This document shows positions 15,766-24,046 of a DNA stretch of 37,846 nt, piece by piece. The first letter of the stretch is position 1; the number at the start of each line of letters is the position of its first letter. Position numbers and translations under genes: made by a program. Source of the stretch: Mycobacterium hubeiense (GTDB lineage: Bacteria > Actinomycetota > Actinomycetes > Mycobacteriales > Mycobacteriaceae); assembly GCF_002838065.1 (NCBI RefSeq), contig NZ_PIZU01000043.1:1-37846 (forward strand), written 5' to 3'. Below the pieces are notes generated by a model. It ran no database searches and was not told the origin of the DNA. It worked only from the letters and a program-made list of their open reading frames with translations.

Positions 15766-16271
15766 GCGGTCCGGAGGTGGCCACCACCCGAGCCGGTCGG
15801 CAGGCCCGCATCGTGACGCTGCTGTCGTCGAATTCGGTGCGCAGCCAAAGCGAACTGGCCGCGATGCTGGCCGATGAAGGCATCGAGGTCACCCAGGCCA
15901 CGCTGTCGCGTGACCTCGAAGAGCTGGGCGCGGTGAAGCTGCGCGGCGCCGACGGCGGCGTCGGCGTCTACGTCGTACCCGAAGACGGCAGCCCGGTGCG
16001 CGGCGTATCCGGCGGCACCGAACGGGTGTCGCGTCTGCTCGGGGAGCTGCTCGTGTCCACCGACGCCAGCGGGAACCTGGCGGTGCTGCGAACCCCGCCC
16101 GGCGCCGCGCACTATCTGGCCAGTGCCATCGACCGCGCCGCCCTGCCCTATGTCGTGGGGACGGTCGCCGGCGACGACACCATTCTGGTGATCGCCCGCG
16201 AACCGATGACCGGCGCCGAACTGGCAACGAAACTCGAAAGCATCCAACAAAAGGAGACTGGTAACCGATGA
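15762..16271 (+). CDS. argR: Arginine repressor
   Basis: Hexameric transcription factor that uses L-arginine as corepressor and binds ARG boxes. 169 residues from ATG 15762, overlapping argF as ATGA. The winged helix-turn-helix domain covers about 8-75 (RQARIVTLLSSNSVRSQSELAAMLADEGIEVTQATLSRDLEELG), with the diagnostic SRDLEELG; the oligomerisation and arginine-binding domain covers about 90-165 with GTVAGDDTILVIAREP, where the Asp pair contacts arginine. It sits inside its own target operon, so it should be autoregulated through the ARG boxes before argC. Its stop overlaps the ATG of a tiny frame leading into argG. Confidence 0.96.
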   Translation: MSGPEVATTRAGRQARIVTLLSSNSVRSQSELAAMLADEGIEVTQATLSRDLEELGAVKLRGADGGVGVYVVPEDGSPVRGVSGGTERVSRLLGELLVSTDASGNLAVLRTPPGAAHYLASAIDRAALPYVVGTVAGDDTILVIAREPMTGAELATKLESIQQKETGNR

Positions 16272-16297
16272 GCGCGTGCGCGAAGAGGAGAAACTGA
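16268..16297 (+). CDS. Nine-codon minigene between argR and argG (possible coupling or leader peptide)
   Basis: ATG 16268 overlaps the argR stop as ATGA; the frame reads MSACAKRRN and its TGA (16295-16297) overlaps the argG ATG as TGATG. It therefore bridges the two genes without a gap. It contains consecutive AGG AGA arginine codons, both rare in high-GC mycobacteria, and these same bases form the argG Shine-Dalgarno (AGAGGAGA). Translation is not proven; the frame may be a by-product of the ribosome binding site. Confidence 0.3.
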   Translation: MSACAKRRN

Positions 16298-17493
16298 TGT
16301 CCGAGCGCGTCATCCTCGCGTATTCCGGCGGCCTGGACACCTCGGTGGCGATCAGCTGGATCGGCAAGGAGACCGGCCGCGAGGTGGTGGCCGTCGCCAT
16401 CGACCTCGGCCAGGGCGGCGAGGACATGGAAGTGGTGCGCAAGCGCGCACTGGACTGCGGCGCGGTCGAGGCCGTGGTCGTCGACGCCAGGGACGAGTTC
16501 GCCGACGAGTATTGCCTGCCCGCCATCCAGTCCAATGCGCTCTACATGGACCGCTATCCGCTGGTGTCGGCGCTGTCCCGGCCGCTGATCGTCAAGCATC
16601 TGGTGGCGGCGGCGCGTGAGCACGGCGGCGGCATCGTCGCGCACGGTTGCACCGGCAAGGGCAACGATCAGGTCCGGTTCGAGGTCGGGTTCGCCTCGCT
16701 GGCACCGGATCTCGAGGTGCTGGCACCGGTCCGCGACTACGCCTGGACCCGGGAGAAGGCGATCGCGTTCGCCGAAGAGAACGCCATCCCGATCAACGTC
16801 ACCAAGCGGTCACCGTTCTCGATTGACCAGAACGTGTGGGGCCGCGCGGTGGAGACCGGGTTCCTCGAGCATTTGTGGAATGCGCCCACCAAGGACGTTT
16901 ACGACTACACCGAGGATCCGACCGTCAACTGGAGCACACCCGACGAGGTGATCGTGGGATTCGAACGGGGTGTGCCGGTTTCGATCGACAGCCGGCCCGT
17001 CACCGTGCTGCAGGCGATCGAGGAGCTCAACCGGCGTGGCGGTGCGCAGGGGGTGGGCCGGCTCGACGTGGTAGAGGACCGGCTGGTCGGCATCAAGAGC
17101 CGTGAGATCTATGAAGCCCCGGGCGCGATGGTGCTGATCACCGCCCACACCGAACTCGAACACGTCACGCTGGAGCGGGAACTCGGCCGGTTCAAGCGGA
17201 TGACCGACCAACGCTGGGGCGAGCTGGTGTACGACGGGCTGTGGTATTCGCCGCTGAAGACGGCGCTGGAGTCATTCGTCGCCAAGACCCAGGAGCATGT
17301 GACCGGCGAGATCCGAATGGTGTTGCACGGCGGGCACATTGCTGTCAACGGCCGGCGCAGCCCCGAGTCGCTCTACGACTTCAACTTGGCCACCTATGAC
17401 GAAGGCGACACTTTCGACCAGTCCGCTGCGAGGGGCTTCGTGCAGATCCACGGCCTGTCGTCGAGCATCTCCGCGCGACGGGACCTGCAGTGA
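16297..17493 (+). CDS. argG: Argininosuccinate synthase
   Basis: ATP-dependent joining of citrulline and aspartate through a citrullyl-AMP intermediate. 398 residues from ATG 16297, with AGAGGAG 6-12 bases upstream; the GTG at 16276 would add seven non-conserved residues. The P-loop-like PP-motif AYSGGLDTS lies at 7-15, followed by the signature GCTGKGNDQVRFE and DQNVWGRAVETGFLEHLW. Length is normal for the short bacterial type. Separated from argR by 25 bases that hold the nine-codon frame described separately. Confidence 0.97.
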   Translation: MSERVILAYSGGLDTSVAISWIGKETGREVVAVAIDLGQGGEDMEVVRKRALDCGAVEAVVVDARDEFADEYCLPAIQSNALYMDRYPLVSALSRPLIVKHLVAAAREHGGGIVAHGCTGKGNDQVRFEVGFASLAPDLEVLAPVRDYAWTREKAIAFAEENAIPINVTKRSPFSIDQNVWGRAVETGFLEHLWNAPTKDVYDYTEDPTVNWSTPDEVIVGFERGVPVSIDSRPVTVLQAIEELNRRGGAQGVGRLDVVEDRLVGIKSREIYEAPGAMVLITAHTELEHVTLERELGRFKRMTDQRWGELVYDGLWYSPLKTALESFVAKTQEHVTGEIRMVLHGGHIAVNGRRSPESLYDFNLATYDEGDTFDQSAARGFVQIHGLSSSISARRDLQ

Positions 17494-17506
17494 CCAAGCT
17501 GACCGC

Positions 17507-18919
17507 ATGAGCACCAACGAGGGTTCGCTGTGGGGTGGCCGGTTTTCCGGCGGGCCATCCGATGCGCTCGCGGCGTTGAGCAAGTCCACCCACTTCGACT
17601 GGGTGCTGGCGCCGTATGACATCGCCGCGTCAAAAGCGCATGTGCGGGTGCTGTTTCGGGCCGGCCTGCTGACCGAGGAGCAGCGCGACGGGCTGCTGGT
17701 CGGCCTCGACAGCCTCGCCTCCGACGTCGCGGACGGCAGCTTCTTGCCGTTGGTCACCGACGAGGACGTGCACGGGGCGCTGGAGCGCGGGCTGATCGAC
17801 CGCGTCGGTGAGGATCTGGGCGGGCGCCTGCGAGCCGGTCGATCGCGAAACGATCAGGTGGCCACGCTGTTTCGCATGTGGCTGCGTGACGCCGTGCGCC
17901 GGGTCGCCGACGGCGTGCTCGACCTGGTGGGCGCGTTGGCCACCCAGGCCGCCGCGCATCCGACCGCGATCATGCCCGGCAAGACCCATTTGCAGTCGGC
18001 CCAGCCTGTTCTGCTGGCGCATCACCTTCTCGCGCATGCTCATCCGCTGCTGCGCGACGTCGACCGGCTGCTCGATTTCGACAAGCGAGCCGCGGTGTCA
18101 CCGTACGGTTCTGGTGCGCTGGCCGGATCGTCACTGGGGCTGGACCCGGACGCGATCGCCGAAGAGCTGGGTTTCGACGCCGCCGCGGACAATTCGATCG
18201 ACGCCACCGCATCCCGGGATTTTGCTGCCGAGGCGGCGTTCGTGTTGTCGATGATCGCCGTCGATCTCTCCCGGCTGGCCGAGGACGTCATCCTTTGGAG
18301 CACAACGGAATTTGGCTATGTGACGCTAGACGACGCGTGGTCCACGGGCAGTTCGATCATGCCGCAGAAGAAGAATCCGGACATTGCCGAGCTGGCGCGC
18401 GGCAAGTCCGGCCGATTGATCGGCAACCTCACCGGCCTGCTCGCGACGCTGAAGGCGCAGCCGCTGGCCTATAATCGCGATCTGCAGGAGGACAAGGAGC
18501 CGGTCTTCGACTCGGTCGCCCAGCTGGAACTGTTGCTGCCGGCGATGGCGGGTCTGGTGGGCACGCTGCGCTTCGATGTCGACCGGATGGCCGAACTTGC
18601 GCCGCTGGGTTACACGCTGGCCACCGATGTCGCGGAATGGCTTGTCCGCAAGGGTGTCCCATTCCGCGTCGCGCACGAGGCCGCCGGCGCCGCGGTGCGG
18701 GCGGCGGAAGCCCGCGGTGTGGGGCTGGAGGATCTCGAGGACGCCGAGCTGGCCACAATCCATCCCGAGCTGACACCGGAGGTGCGCGACGTGCTCACCG
18801 TCGACGGTTCGGTGAACTCCCGCGACGCGCGCGGCGGTACGGCACCCATTCAGGTGGCCAAGCAACTGGGCGCTGTGCGCGCGACGGCTGACAAACTGCG
18901 GGTTGCGTTGCGCCGCTAG
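17507..18919 (+). CDS. argH: Argininosuccinate lyase
   Basis: Last step of arginine synthesis: cleaves argininosuccinate to arginine and fumarate. 470 residues from ATG 17507 (MSTNEGSLWGGRFSGGPSDALAALSKSTHFDW), the family N-terminus; the frame extends further upstream only as a shadow of argG. The fumarase/aspartase-superfamily signature GSSIMPQKKNPDIAEL carries the catalytic serine loop; the other conserved regions are AGRSRNDQVATLFRMWLRD and KTHLQSAQPVLLAHHLLA (catalytic His). It starts 13 bases behind argG with little Shine-Dalgarno. It ends 8 bases from the convergent ABC-F gene, with no terminator hairpin between. Confidence 0.97.
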   Translation: MSTNEGSLWGGRFSGGPSDALAALSKSTHFDWVLAPYDIAASKAHVRVLFRAGLLTEEQRDGLLVGLDSLASDVADGSFLPLVTDEDVHGALERGLIDRVGEDLGGRLRAGRSRNDQVATLFRMWLRDAVRRVADGVLDLVGALATQAAAHPTAIMPGKTHLQSAQPVLLAHHLLAHAHPLLRDVDRLLDFDKRAAVSPYGSGALAGSSLGLDPDAIAEELGFDAAADNSIDATASRDFAAEAAFVLSMIAVDLSRLAEDVILWSTTEFGYVTLDDAWSTGSSIMPQKKNPDIAELARGKSGRLIGNLTGLLATLKAQPLAYNRDLQEDKEPVFDSVAQLELLLPAMAGLVGTLRFDVDRMAELAPLGYTLATDVAEWLVRKGVPFRVAHEAAGAAVRAAEARGVGLEDLEDAELATIHPELTPEVRDVLTVDGSVNSRDARGGTAPIQVAKQLGAVRATADKLRVALRR

Positions 18920-18927
18920 CTCGTTGC

Positions 18928-20673
18928 CTATTCCTCAGCGGCCGCCAGCCATGCCTCTTCGAGCTCGTCCTTGCGTGCCTGCAGATCGCCCAGTTCGACG
19001 TTGAGCTCGCCGAGGCGCACATGATCGACCGCCGCGGCGGCCATCGCCTCGTGCAGCGCCGCGATCTGCTCGTCGAGCTTGGCCAGCTGCCCCTCGATCC
19101 GCGCCATCTCCTTGGCGGTGCGCCGTTCACGCGCAGCCGTCGATTCGCCACGACGCGGCGACGGCGCGACGTCAGCGGGTGATGCCGCCGCCCGCTGAGC
19201 CAGATACTGCTCGACGCCGCCGGGCAACAGGTCGCAGCGCCCGCCACCGGTCAGCGCATAGGTGACATCGCTGACCCGCTCCAGGAAGTAGCGGTCATGG
19301 GTGACGACTATCAGCGTGCCGGGCCACCCGTCGAGGTAGTCCTCGATCACCGTCAACGTGTCGATGTCGAGATCGTTCGTCGGTTCGTCGAGCAGCAACA
19401 CATTCGGTTCGTCGAGCAATACCCGTAAAAGCTGCAGCCGGCGTCGTTCCCCGCCGGACAGGTCGGCCAGCCGTGCGGTCAGCTTGTCGCCGGTAAACCC
19501 GAAGTCCTCCAATAGCGTTGCCGCACTGACCTCACGACCACCCGCCAACTCCGTGATCCGGCGCCGGTTTTCGACGGCGTCCAGCACCCGCGAATCGTCG
19601 TCCAACTCGGCCAGCGCCTGGCTCAGGTAGCCGATTTTCAGCGTCGTGCCGCGTTTGACCGTGCCCGCGGTGGGCGCAAGTTCACCGGCGAGCAGCCGCA
19701 GCACCGATGTCTTGCCGGTGCCGTTCACCCCGACCAGCCCGATGCGGGCGCCCGGCCCGATCGACCAATCGACGCGGTCCAACACCACACGCGAGCCGAC
19801 CTCCAACGTGACCCGATGAAGGTCGAACACGTCCTTTCCCAGGCGGTTGGTGGCAAAGCGTTGCAGCACAAGGGAATCACGCGGCGGAGGCTCGTTGGCA
19901 ATCAACTCGTTGGCCGCCTGGATACGGAACTTCGGCTTCGACGTGCGGGCCGGCGGGCCCCGCCGCAACCAGGCCAGTTCCTTGCGCATCAGGTTGCGTC
20001 GACGCGCCTCGGCACCGGCCGCCAGTCGCATCCGCTCCGCGCGGGCCAGGACGTAGGCCGCATAGCCGCCGTCATACGCATCGACCGCACCGCCATGAAC
20101 TTCCCACGTGCGGGTGCACACCGCGTCGAGAAACCAACGGTCGTGGCTGACCACCACCAGCGCCTTGGACTTCAACTGCTTCAACCACTCGCCCAGCCAA
20201 CCGATCACCTCGACGTCGAGGTGGTTGGTCGGCTCGTCGAGAACCAGCACGTCGTGCCCACCGAGCAATACCGCGGCCAGCGCCACCCGGCGGCGCTCCC
20301 CGCCGGACAGCACGGCCACATCGGCGTCGAGCGCGACATCGCCCAGGAGGTGTTCCACGACCGAACGCGTCGCGGGCTCCGCCGCCCACACGTGGTCGTC
20401 ACGGCCACCGACGATGACGTCGCGGACGGTGGCGCCGGTGAAGTCGTCGCCCTGGCGCAGGTATCCGACCGACAGACCGGAGGTATGGGTGACGCGTCCC
20501 GAGTCGGGCTCGCGCACACCGGTCAGCACCGAAAGAAGTGTCGTCTTGCCGTCGCCGTTGCGGCCGACGACCCCGATCGCATCGGCCTCGTCAATGCCCA
20601 GGCTGACCCCGTCGAGCAGCGTGCGGGTGCCGTAGCTGACGGTCGCACGCTCGACGTTGATCAGGTTTGCCAT
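18928..20673 (-). CDS. ABC-F family ATP-binding protein (Uup-like)
   Basis: Soluble protein with two ABC ATPase domains and no membrane part; ABC-F proteins act on ribosomes, either in translation quality control or in antibiotic resistance. 581 residues. Domain 1 has GRNGDGKTT and LSGGERRRVALAAVLL with VLDEPTNHLD; then an arm/linker of about 80 residues rich in Arg/Lys (RRRNLMRKELAWLRRGPPARTSKPK, the Uup/EttA-type linker); domain 2 has GVNGTGKTS and LSGGERRRLQLLRVLL with LLDEPTNDLD. The C-terminal 75 residues form a coiled coil (ARIEGQLAKLDEQIAALHEAM), as in Uup. M. tuberculosis has this gene split (Rv1668c/Rv1667c, annotated as two parts of a macrolide ABC protein); here it is complete. Start ATG 20673. 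Confidence 0.9.
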   Translation of the reverse strand: MANLINVERATVSYGTRTLLDGVSLGIDEADAIGVVGRNGDGKTTLLSVLTGVREPDSGRVTHTSGLSVGYLRQGDDFTGATVRDVIVGGRDDHVWAAEPATRSVVEHLLGDVALDADVAVLSGGERRRVALAAVLLGGHDVLVLDEPTNHLDVEVIGWLGEWLKQLKSKALVVVSHDRWFLDAVCTRTWEVHGGAVDAYDGGYAAYVLARAERMRLAAGAEARRRNLMRKELAWLRRGPPARTSKPKFRIQAANELIANEPPPRDSLVLQRFATNRLGKDVFDLHRVTLEVGSRVVLDRVDWSIGPGARIGLVGVNGTGKTSVLRLLAGELAPTAGTVKRGTTLKIGYLSQALAELDDDSRVLDAVENRRRITELAGGREVSAATLLEDFGFTGDKLTARLADLSGGERRRLQLLRVLLDEPNVLLLDEPTNDLDIDTLTVIEDYLDGWPGTLIVVTHDRYFLERVSDVTYALTGGGRCDLLPGGVEQYLAQRAAASPADVAPSPRRGESTAARERRTAKEMARIEGQLAKLDEQIAALHEAMAAAAVDHVRLGELNVELGDLQARKDELEEAWLAAAEE

Positions 20674-20682
20674 CAGGCGCCG

Positions 20683-20688
20683 ATGATA
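20683..20688 (-). promoter_or_regulatory. Putative -10 box of the ABC-F gene
   Basis: TATCAT on the minus strand ends 9 bases before the ATG at 20673, so the mRNA would have almost no leader. No -35 element is clear. Confidence 0.4.
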
Positions 20689-20716
20689 GATCGCCCGCCA
20701 TGCGAGATTGCGCAGC

Positions 20717-20729
20717 CGGTCTAGGACCG
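20717..20729. promoter_or_regulatory. Palindrome in the phn/ABC-F intergenic region, possible GntR site
   Basis: CGGTC-TAG-GACCG is a perfect 5-3-5 inverted repeat. It resembles the HutC-subfamily consensus GTNTANAC with one extra base in the centre. It lies 72 bases before phnD and 44 bases before the ABC-F start. Confidence 0.4.
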
Positions 20730-20752
20730 TTTACCCGCAGTTCGCACTACTC

Positions 20753-20768
20753 ATCTAGACAACTAGAC
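20753..20768 (+). promoter_or_regulatory. Tandem HutC/PhnF-type operator half-boxes before phnD
   Basis: ATCTAGAC and AACTAGAC lie head to tail with a period of 8 bases. ATCTAGAC differs in one base from GTCTAGAC, the palindromic core recognised by HutC-type GntR regulators; M. smegmatis PhnF binds a similar TATAGAC-type site before its phnDCE genes. A GntR/UTRA regulator is the fourth gene of the operon, so this is the likely control point. Confidence 0.5.
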
Positions 20769-20800
20769 ACCAACAGTCGAACCGAGGGATGGGGAAATCG

Positions 20801-21692
20801 ATGTCTGCACGTGGATGGATCGCGAGTGGCATGGCCGTGCTCGCCGCGGCAGCACTAACGGTCGGATGCAGCAATGAACCATCGGAGGCGGGTCAGCCCG
20901 ACACGATCCGCCTCGCGGTGACCGACCTGAAGGGACTCGAGGAACTGCAGCGAGAGTTCGGTGCCTTCAAGGATGAATTTCGAAAAGCAGTCGGGTCTGA
21001 AGGTCGACTTCTTCGCGGTGAACGACCGCACCGCGGCGGCGGCGGCTCTGCAGGCCGACCGGGTGGATGTCGTGTTCACGGGTCCGGCCGAGTACGTCGT
21101 CATCCACGAGAAGACCGGCGCCGAGCCAATCGTGGCCATCGAGCGCGACGGGTACCGCTCGACCATCTACACCAAGGCCGATAGCGGTATCACCAGAGTC
21201 GAGCAACTGCGCGGAAAGAAGGTGGCCATGAGCGACGTGGGCTCCACCAGCGGCCACCTCGGACCATCGCAGATGCTCGTCGATGCCGGCCTCAAGCCGG
21301 GCGCTGACGTCGAGGTCCTCACCGTGGGCGACACGGTGCACGAATCACTCAAGCGCGGCGACGTGGACGCGGTCGGCATCGGCTATCACGACTACGAGGA
21401 GTTCATGGCCACCGACGACCCTGCGCAGTACCGGGTCATTGCCGAGGGCCCGATCCTGCCTCCGGATCTGCTGATGGCCCGCAAAGGCCTCGACGAGCAG
21501 ACCGTCACGACTATCCGCGAGACGTTCAACGACCACTTCGACACACTGCTGCCGGCGATGCTGGAGGGTAAGGACAACGCCAAGTACGAAAACGCGAAGC
21601 TCGTCAACGTCACCGACGCGGACTACGACGAGGTGCGCAAGATGTACCAGGCGGTTGGCGTGAACGACTTCTCGCAGTTCCTTGGCGACTGA
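20801..21692 (+). pseudogene. phnD: Phosphonate/phosphite ABC transporter substrate-binding lipoprotein PhnD, frameshifted
   Basis: Periplasmic-side binding protein of the phn importer. The first frame, ATG 20801 behind GGGGA, encodes a lipoprotein signal (MSARGWIASGMAVLAAAALTVGC, Cys23) and DTIRLAVTDLKGLEELQREFGAFKDEF. The rest of the domain continues in the +1 frame from GAA 20982 (EKQSGLKVDFFAVNDRTAAAAAL, DVVFTGPAEYVV, MSDVGSTSGHLGPSQMLVDAGL, GIGYHDYEEF) to TGA 21690-21692. Removing one T from TTT at 20978-20980 restores a continuous protein of about 296 residues, the family length. Without a shift the first frame stops at 21184 in meaningless sequence. This may be a true mutation, a sequencing error, or +1 frameshifting at TTT CGA. 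The second frame alone would lack the signal peptide. Confidence 0.85.
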
Positions 21693-21693
21693 C

Positions 21694-22482
21694 GTGGTCG
21701 CACCCGTAACACGCGCCCCTGCTGCCAAGACCAGCACAGCGATTGCGGTGACGAATCTGTCGGTGCGGTACCGGCGCAACGCCGCCGCCGCACTGTCGGG
21801 TGTCGACCTGCACGTCCCCGATGGCGAGAAGGTCGCCTTGATCGGCACCAACGGGGCAGGCAAGTCGACGCTGCTGCGCTGCCTCGTGCGGCTGATCGAG
21901 CCGACCGAAGGTGTCATCACCATCGGCGGCTCGGAGGTCACCGGTGCATCGGGGCGAACGCTGCGAAAGATCCGCCAGGACATCGGTTTCGTGTTTCAGC
22001 GATTTCATCTGATCCCGCGGATCACGGCCTTTCACAATGTCGTTCACGGCGCAATGGGCCGCCACGGTTCACGGTGCGCCTGGCCGGTGACGGCGCCAAG
22101 TGGGGTGCGCGCGGAGGCGATGGAATGCCTGGAGCGGGTCGGGCTCAGCGCCTACGCCGACCGGCGGGTCGACACGCTCAGCGGCGGGCAGCAGCAGCGC
22201 GTCGCCATCGCGCGGATGCTCATGCAGCGGCCACGCGTCATCCTGGCCGACGAGCCCGTCGCCAGCCTCGATCCCGCATCGGCGAACTCGGTGATGGACC
22301 TCATGTGCGCGATCGCGGCCGAGCGGCGGGTCACCGTCATCGTTGCGCTCCATCAGATCGACTTGGCCCTTCGTTACGCCGACCGCGTCGTGGGTCTGCG
22401 CGACGGCGTTGTCGAGTTCGACCGCCCAGCCCGTGATTGCGATGCCGCACAGCTGGATTCGATCTACGCCGAGGCGGTGTAG
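21694..22482 (+). CDS. phnC: Phosphonate ABC transporter ATP-binding protein
   Basis: ATPase that powers phosphonate/phosphite uptake through PhnE. About 262 residues. Walker A is GTNGAGKST, the signature LSGGQQQRVAIARML, Walker B VILADEPVASLDP with the D-loop, and the H-loop VALHQIDLAL. The Q-loop lies in GFVFQRFHLIPRITAFHNVVHG, typical of PhnC. The start is uncertain: GTG 21694 follows the phnD stop by one base, while TTG 21682 would overlap phnD and add four residues; neither has a Shine-Dalgarno, so translation is probably coupled to phnD. Confidence 0.92.
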   Translation: MVAPVTRAPAAKTSTAIAVTNLSVRYRRNAAAALSGVDLHVPDGEKVALIGTNGAGKSTLLRCLVRLIEPTEGVITIGGSEVTGASGRTLRKIRQDIGFVFQRFHLIPRITAFHNVVHGAMGRHGSRCAWPVTAPSGVRAEAMECLERVGLSAYADRRVDTLSGGQQQRVAIARMLMQRPRVILADEPVASLDPASANSVMDLMCAIAAERRVTVIVALHQIDLALRYADRVVGLRDGVVEFDRPARDCDAAQLDSIYAEAV

Positions 22483-23303
22483 TGGGCAGGGCGACCATCG
22501 AAGTGCCTGACAGGAGCGATGCGCCTGCGCGGGTCCGCCGGCCCAGCCTGCTGACCCTCGTCGTCGTGCTGGTCGTCGGCGGACTGCTGGTGCACGGCTG
22601 GACACAGGGTGCAGCGGTGCGCCCGGATTCCCTTGCCGCCGGCGTCTTCCGGCTCGGTGATCTCGTCGCCGACGCGGTACCGCCCGACGGGAGCCGGCTC
22701 GGGCCGATTCTCAAGGCCCTGTTGGTCACCGTCGAGATGGCGCTGCTCGGCACCATCATCGGCGTCGTCCTCAGCCTGCCGCTCGCCGTGCTCGCAGCCC
22801 GTAACACCACCCCGCATTGGTCGCTGTACGCCGTCAGCCGTGCCATCGTCACCGTCGGCAGGACCATTCCCGACCTGGTGTGGGGCTTGATCTTCGTGAT
22901 CGCGGTGGGGCTGGGCCCCGAAGCCGGCGTGCTGGCTATCGCTGTCGACGTAATGGGTTTCTGCGGAAGGTTTTTCGCCGAAAGTATCGAGGACCTCGAC
23001 CCTGGGCGGATCGAGGGATTGCGCGCGCTGGGCGCCCCGCGGCTAGGCATTCTCGTTGGTGGTGTGATTCCGGCCTGTCTGCCGTCGTTCGTGACGACAT
23101 CGATGTTCGCGCTCGAGTCATCGGCACGCTCGTCGGTGGTGCTCGGCCTCGTCGGCGCTGGCGGCATCGGGATCGAGTTGGCTACCTCGATGACGCTGCT
23201 GCGCTACGACGAGGCGGCCACAATCATCCTGGCGATCCTCGGGGTTGTCGTTGTCTTCGAACGGGTTTCGTCGGCGATCCGACGGCGCGTCCTGGGAGGG
23301 TAG
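22482..23303 (+). CDS. phnE: Phosphonate ABC transporter permease
   Basis: Membrane component of the importer, 273 residues from GTG 22482, which overlaps the phnC stop as TAGTG. Hydrophobic segments are seen at about 22-42 (LLTLVVVLVVGGLLVHG), 90-120 (ALLVTVEMALLGTIIGVVLSLPLAVLAA), 145-175 (TIPDLVWGLIFVIAVGLGPEAGVLAIAV), 210-240 and 250-265. The EAA-type loop that contacts the ATPase is EGLRALGAPRLGILVGGVIPACLP. Full length and intact, in contrast to its frameshifted partner phnD. Confidence 0.92.
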   Translation: MGRATIEVPDRSDAPARVRRPSLLTLVVVLVVGGLLVHGWTQGAAVRPDSLAAGVFRLGDLVADAVPPDGSRLGPILKALLVTVEMALLGTIIGVVLSLPLAVLAARNTTPHWSLYAVSRAIVTVGRTIPDLVWGLIFVIAVGLGPEAGVLAIAVDVMGFCGRFFAESIEDLDPGRIEGLRALGAPRLGILVGGVIPACLPSFVTTSMFALESSARSSVVLGLVGAGGIGIELATSMTLLRYDEAATIILAILGVVVVFERVSSAIRRRVLGG

Positions 23304-23311
23304 AGGTGTAG

Positions 23312-24046
23312 ATGAGTAATCTGCTTGATGTGATCAATCGGTACGCCGACCGCCCGATCTACCGCCAACTCAGCGATGTGCTCGAAGCGCGGCTGGTCGA
23401 GGAGGCGCGGCCGGGCGACCGGCTGCCCAGCGAGGCGGAACTGTCGCAGCAGTTCGACGTGAACCGGCTCACGGTGCGGCGTGCGCTCAACGAGCTCCAT
23501 CAGCGCGGGCTGATCGAAACCATCCACGGCAAGGGTTCTTTCGTCGCCGCACCGGTGGTGCGCTACGACATCTCCACCGGCCGCGATGCGAGCTTCACCC
23601 GCAGCATGCGCGAGCTCGGCCACCGGGTGGGCATGCGGCTGCTGACCACCGAAGTCGTCAAGACCCCCGAACTGCAGAGCGAACTGCGCACGCGCGGCAA
23701 GGTACTGGTGTGCACAGCGGTGCGCCTTGTCGACGACCAGCCGTGGTCGCTGTCGGTGACCTCCATTGGCGCCGAACGCTTCCCGGGCCTAACCAAGCAG
23801 TGGTCGGGTGATACGTCGCTGTTCGACTTTTTGCTCGACCACCACGGGGTGAGGATGCAGCGCGCTTACCGGACGTTCTCGGCGGGTCTAGCCGAACCCT
23901 CCGAAGCCGAGCACCTCCAGGTGCGGGTAGGGGCTCCACTTCTCGAAATGCGCGGGCTCAACGTCGACCAGGATCAGAACCCGGTTGCCTTGGTGCAGCA
24001 CCGTTTTCGAGCCGATCGTGTGCAGTTCACGGTGGACCTGTTGTGA
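23312..24046 (+). CDS. phnF: GntR/HutC-family transcriptional regulator (PhnF-like)
   Basis: Repressor-type regulator of 244 residues with a strong GGGAGG-type ribosome binding site. The N-terminal winged HTH spans about 15-80 (PIYRQLSDVLEARLVEEARPGDRLPSEAELSQQFDVNRLTVRRALNELHQRGLIETIHGKGSFVA); the C-terminal UTRA ligand domain spans about 95-240 and ends in VALVQHRFRADRVQFTVDL. It lies inside the operon between transporter and lyase genes, the PhnF position. By analogy it should bind the CTAGAC boxes before phnD and release on a phosphonate-pathway ligand or under phosphate limitation; the ligand cannot be read from the sequence. Its stop overlaps phnG as GTGA. Confidence 0.88.
   Translation: MSNLLDVINRYADRPIYRQLSDVLEARLVEEARPGDRLPSEAELSQQFDVNRLTVRRALNELHQRGLIETIHGKGSFVAAPVVRYDISTGRDASFTRSMRELGHRVGMRLLTTEVVKTPELQSELRTRGKVLVCTAVRLVDDQPWSLSVTSIGAERFPGLTKQWSGDTSLFDFLLDHHGVRMQRAYRTFSAGLAEPSEAEHLQVRVGAPLLEMRGLNVDQDQNPVALVQHRFRADRVQFTVDLL

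Noticed and set aside
20961..21692. Separate gene starting at GTG 20961 for the second part of PhnD
   Set aside because: It would lack the signal peptide and first strand; the conserved first part lies directly upstream in another frame, so a single frameshifted gene explains both.
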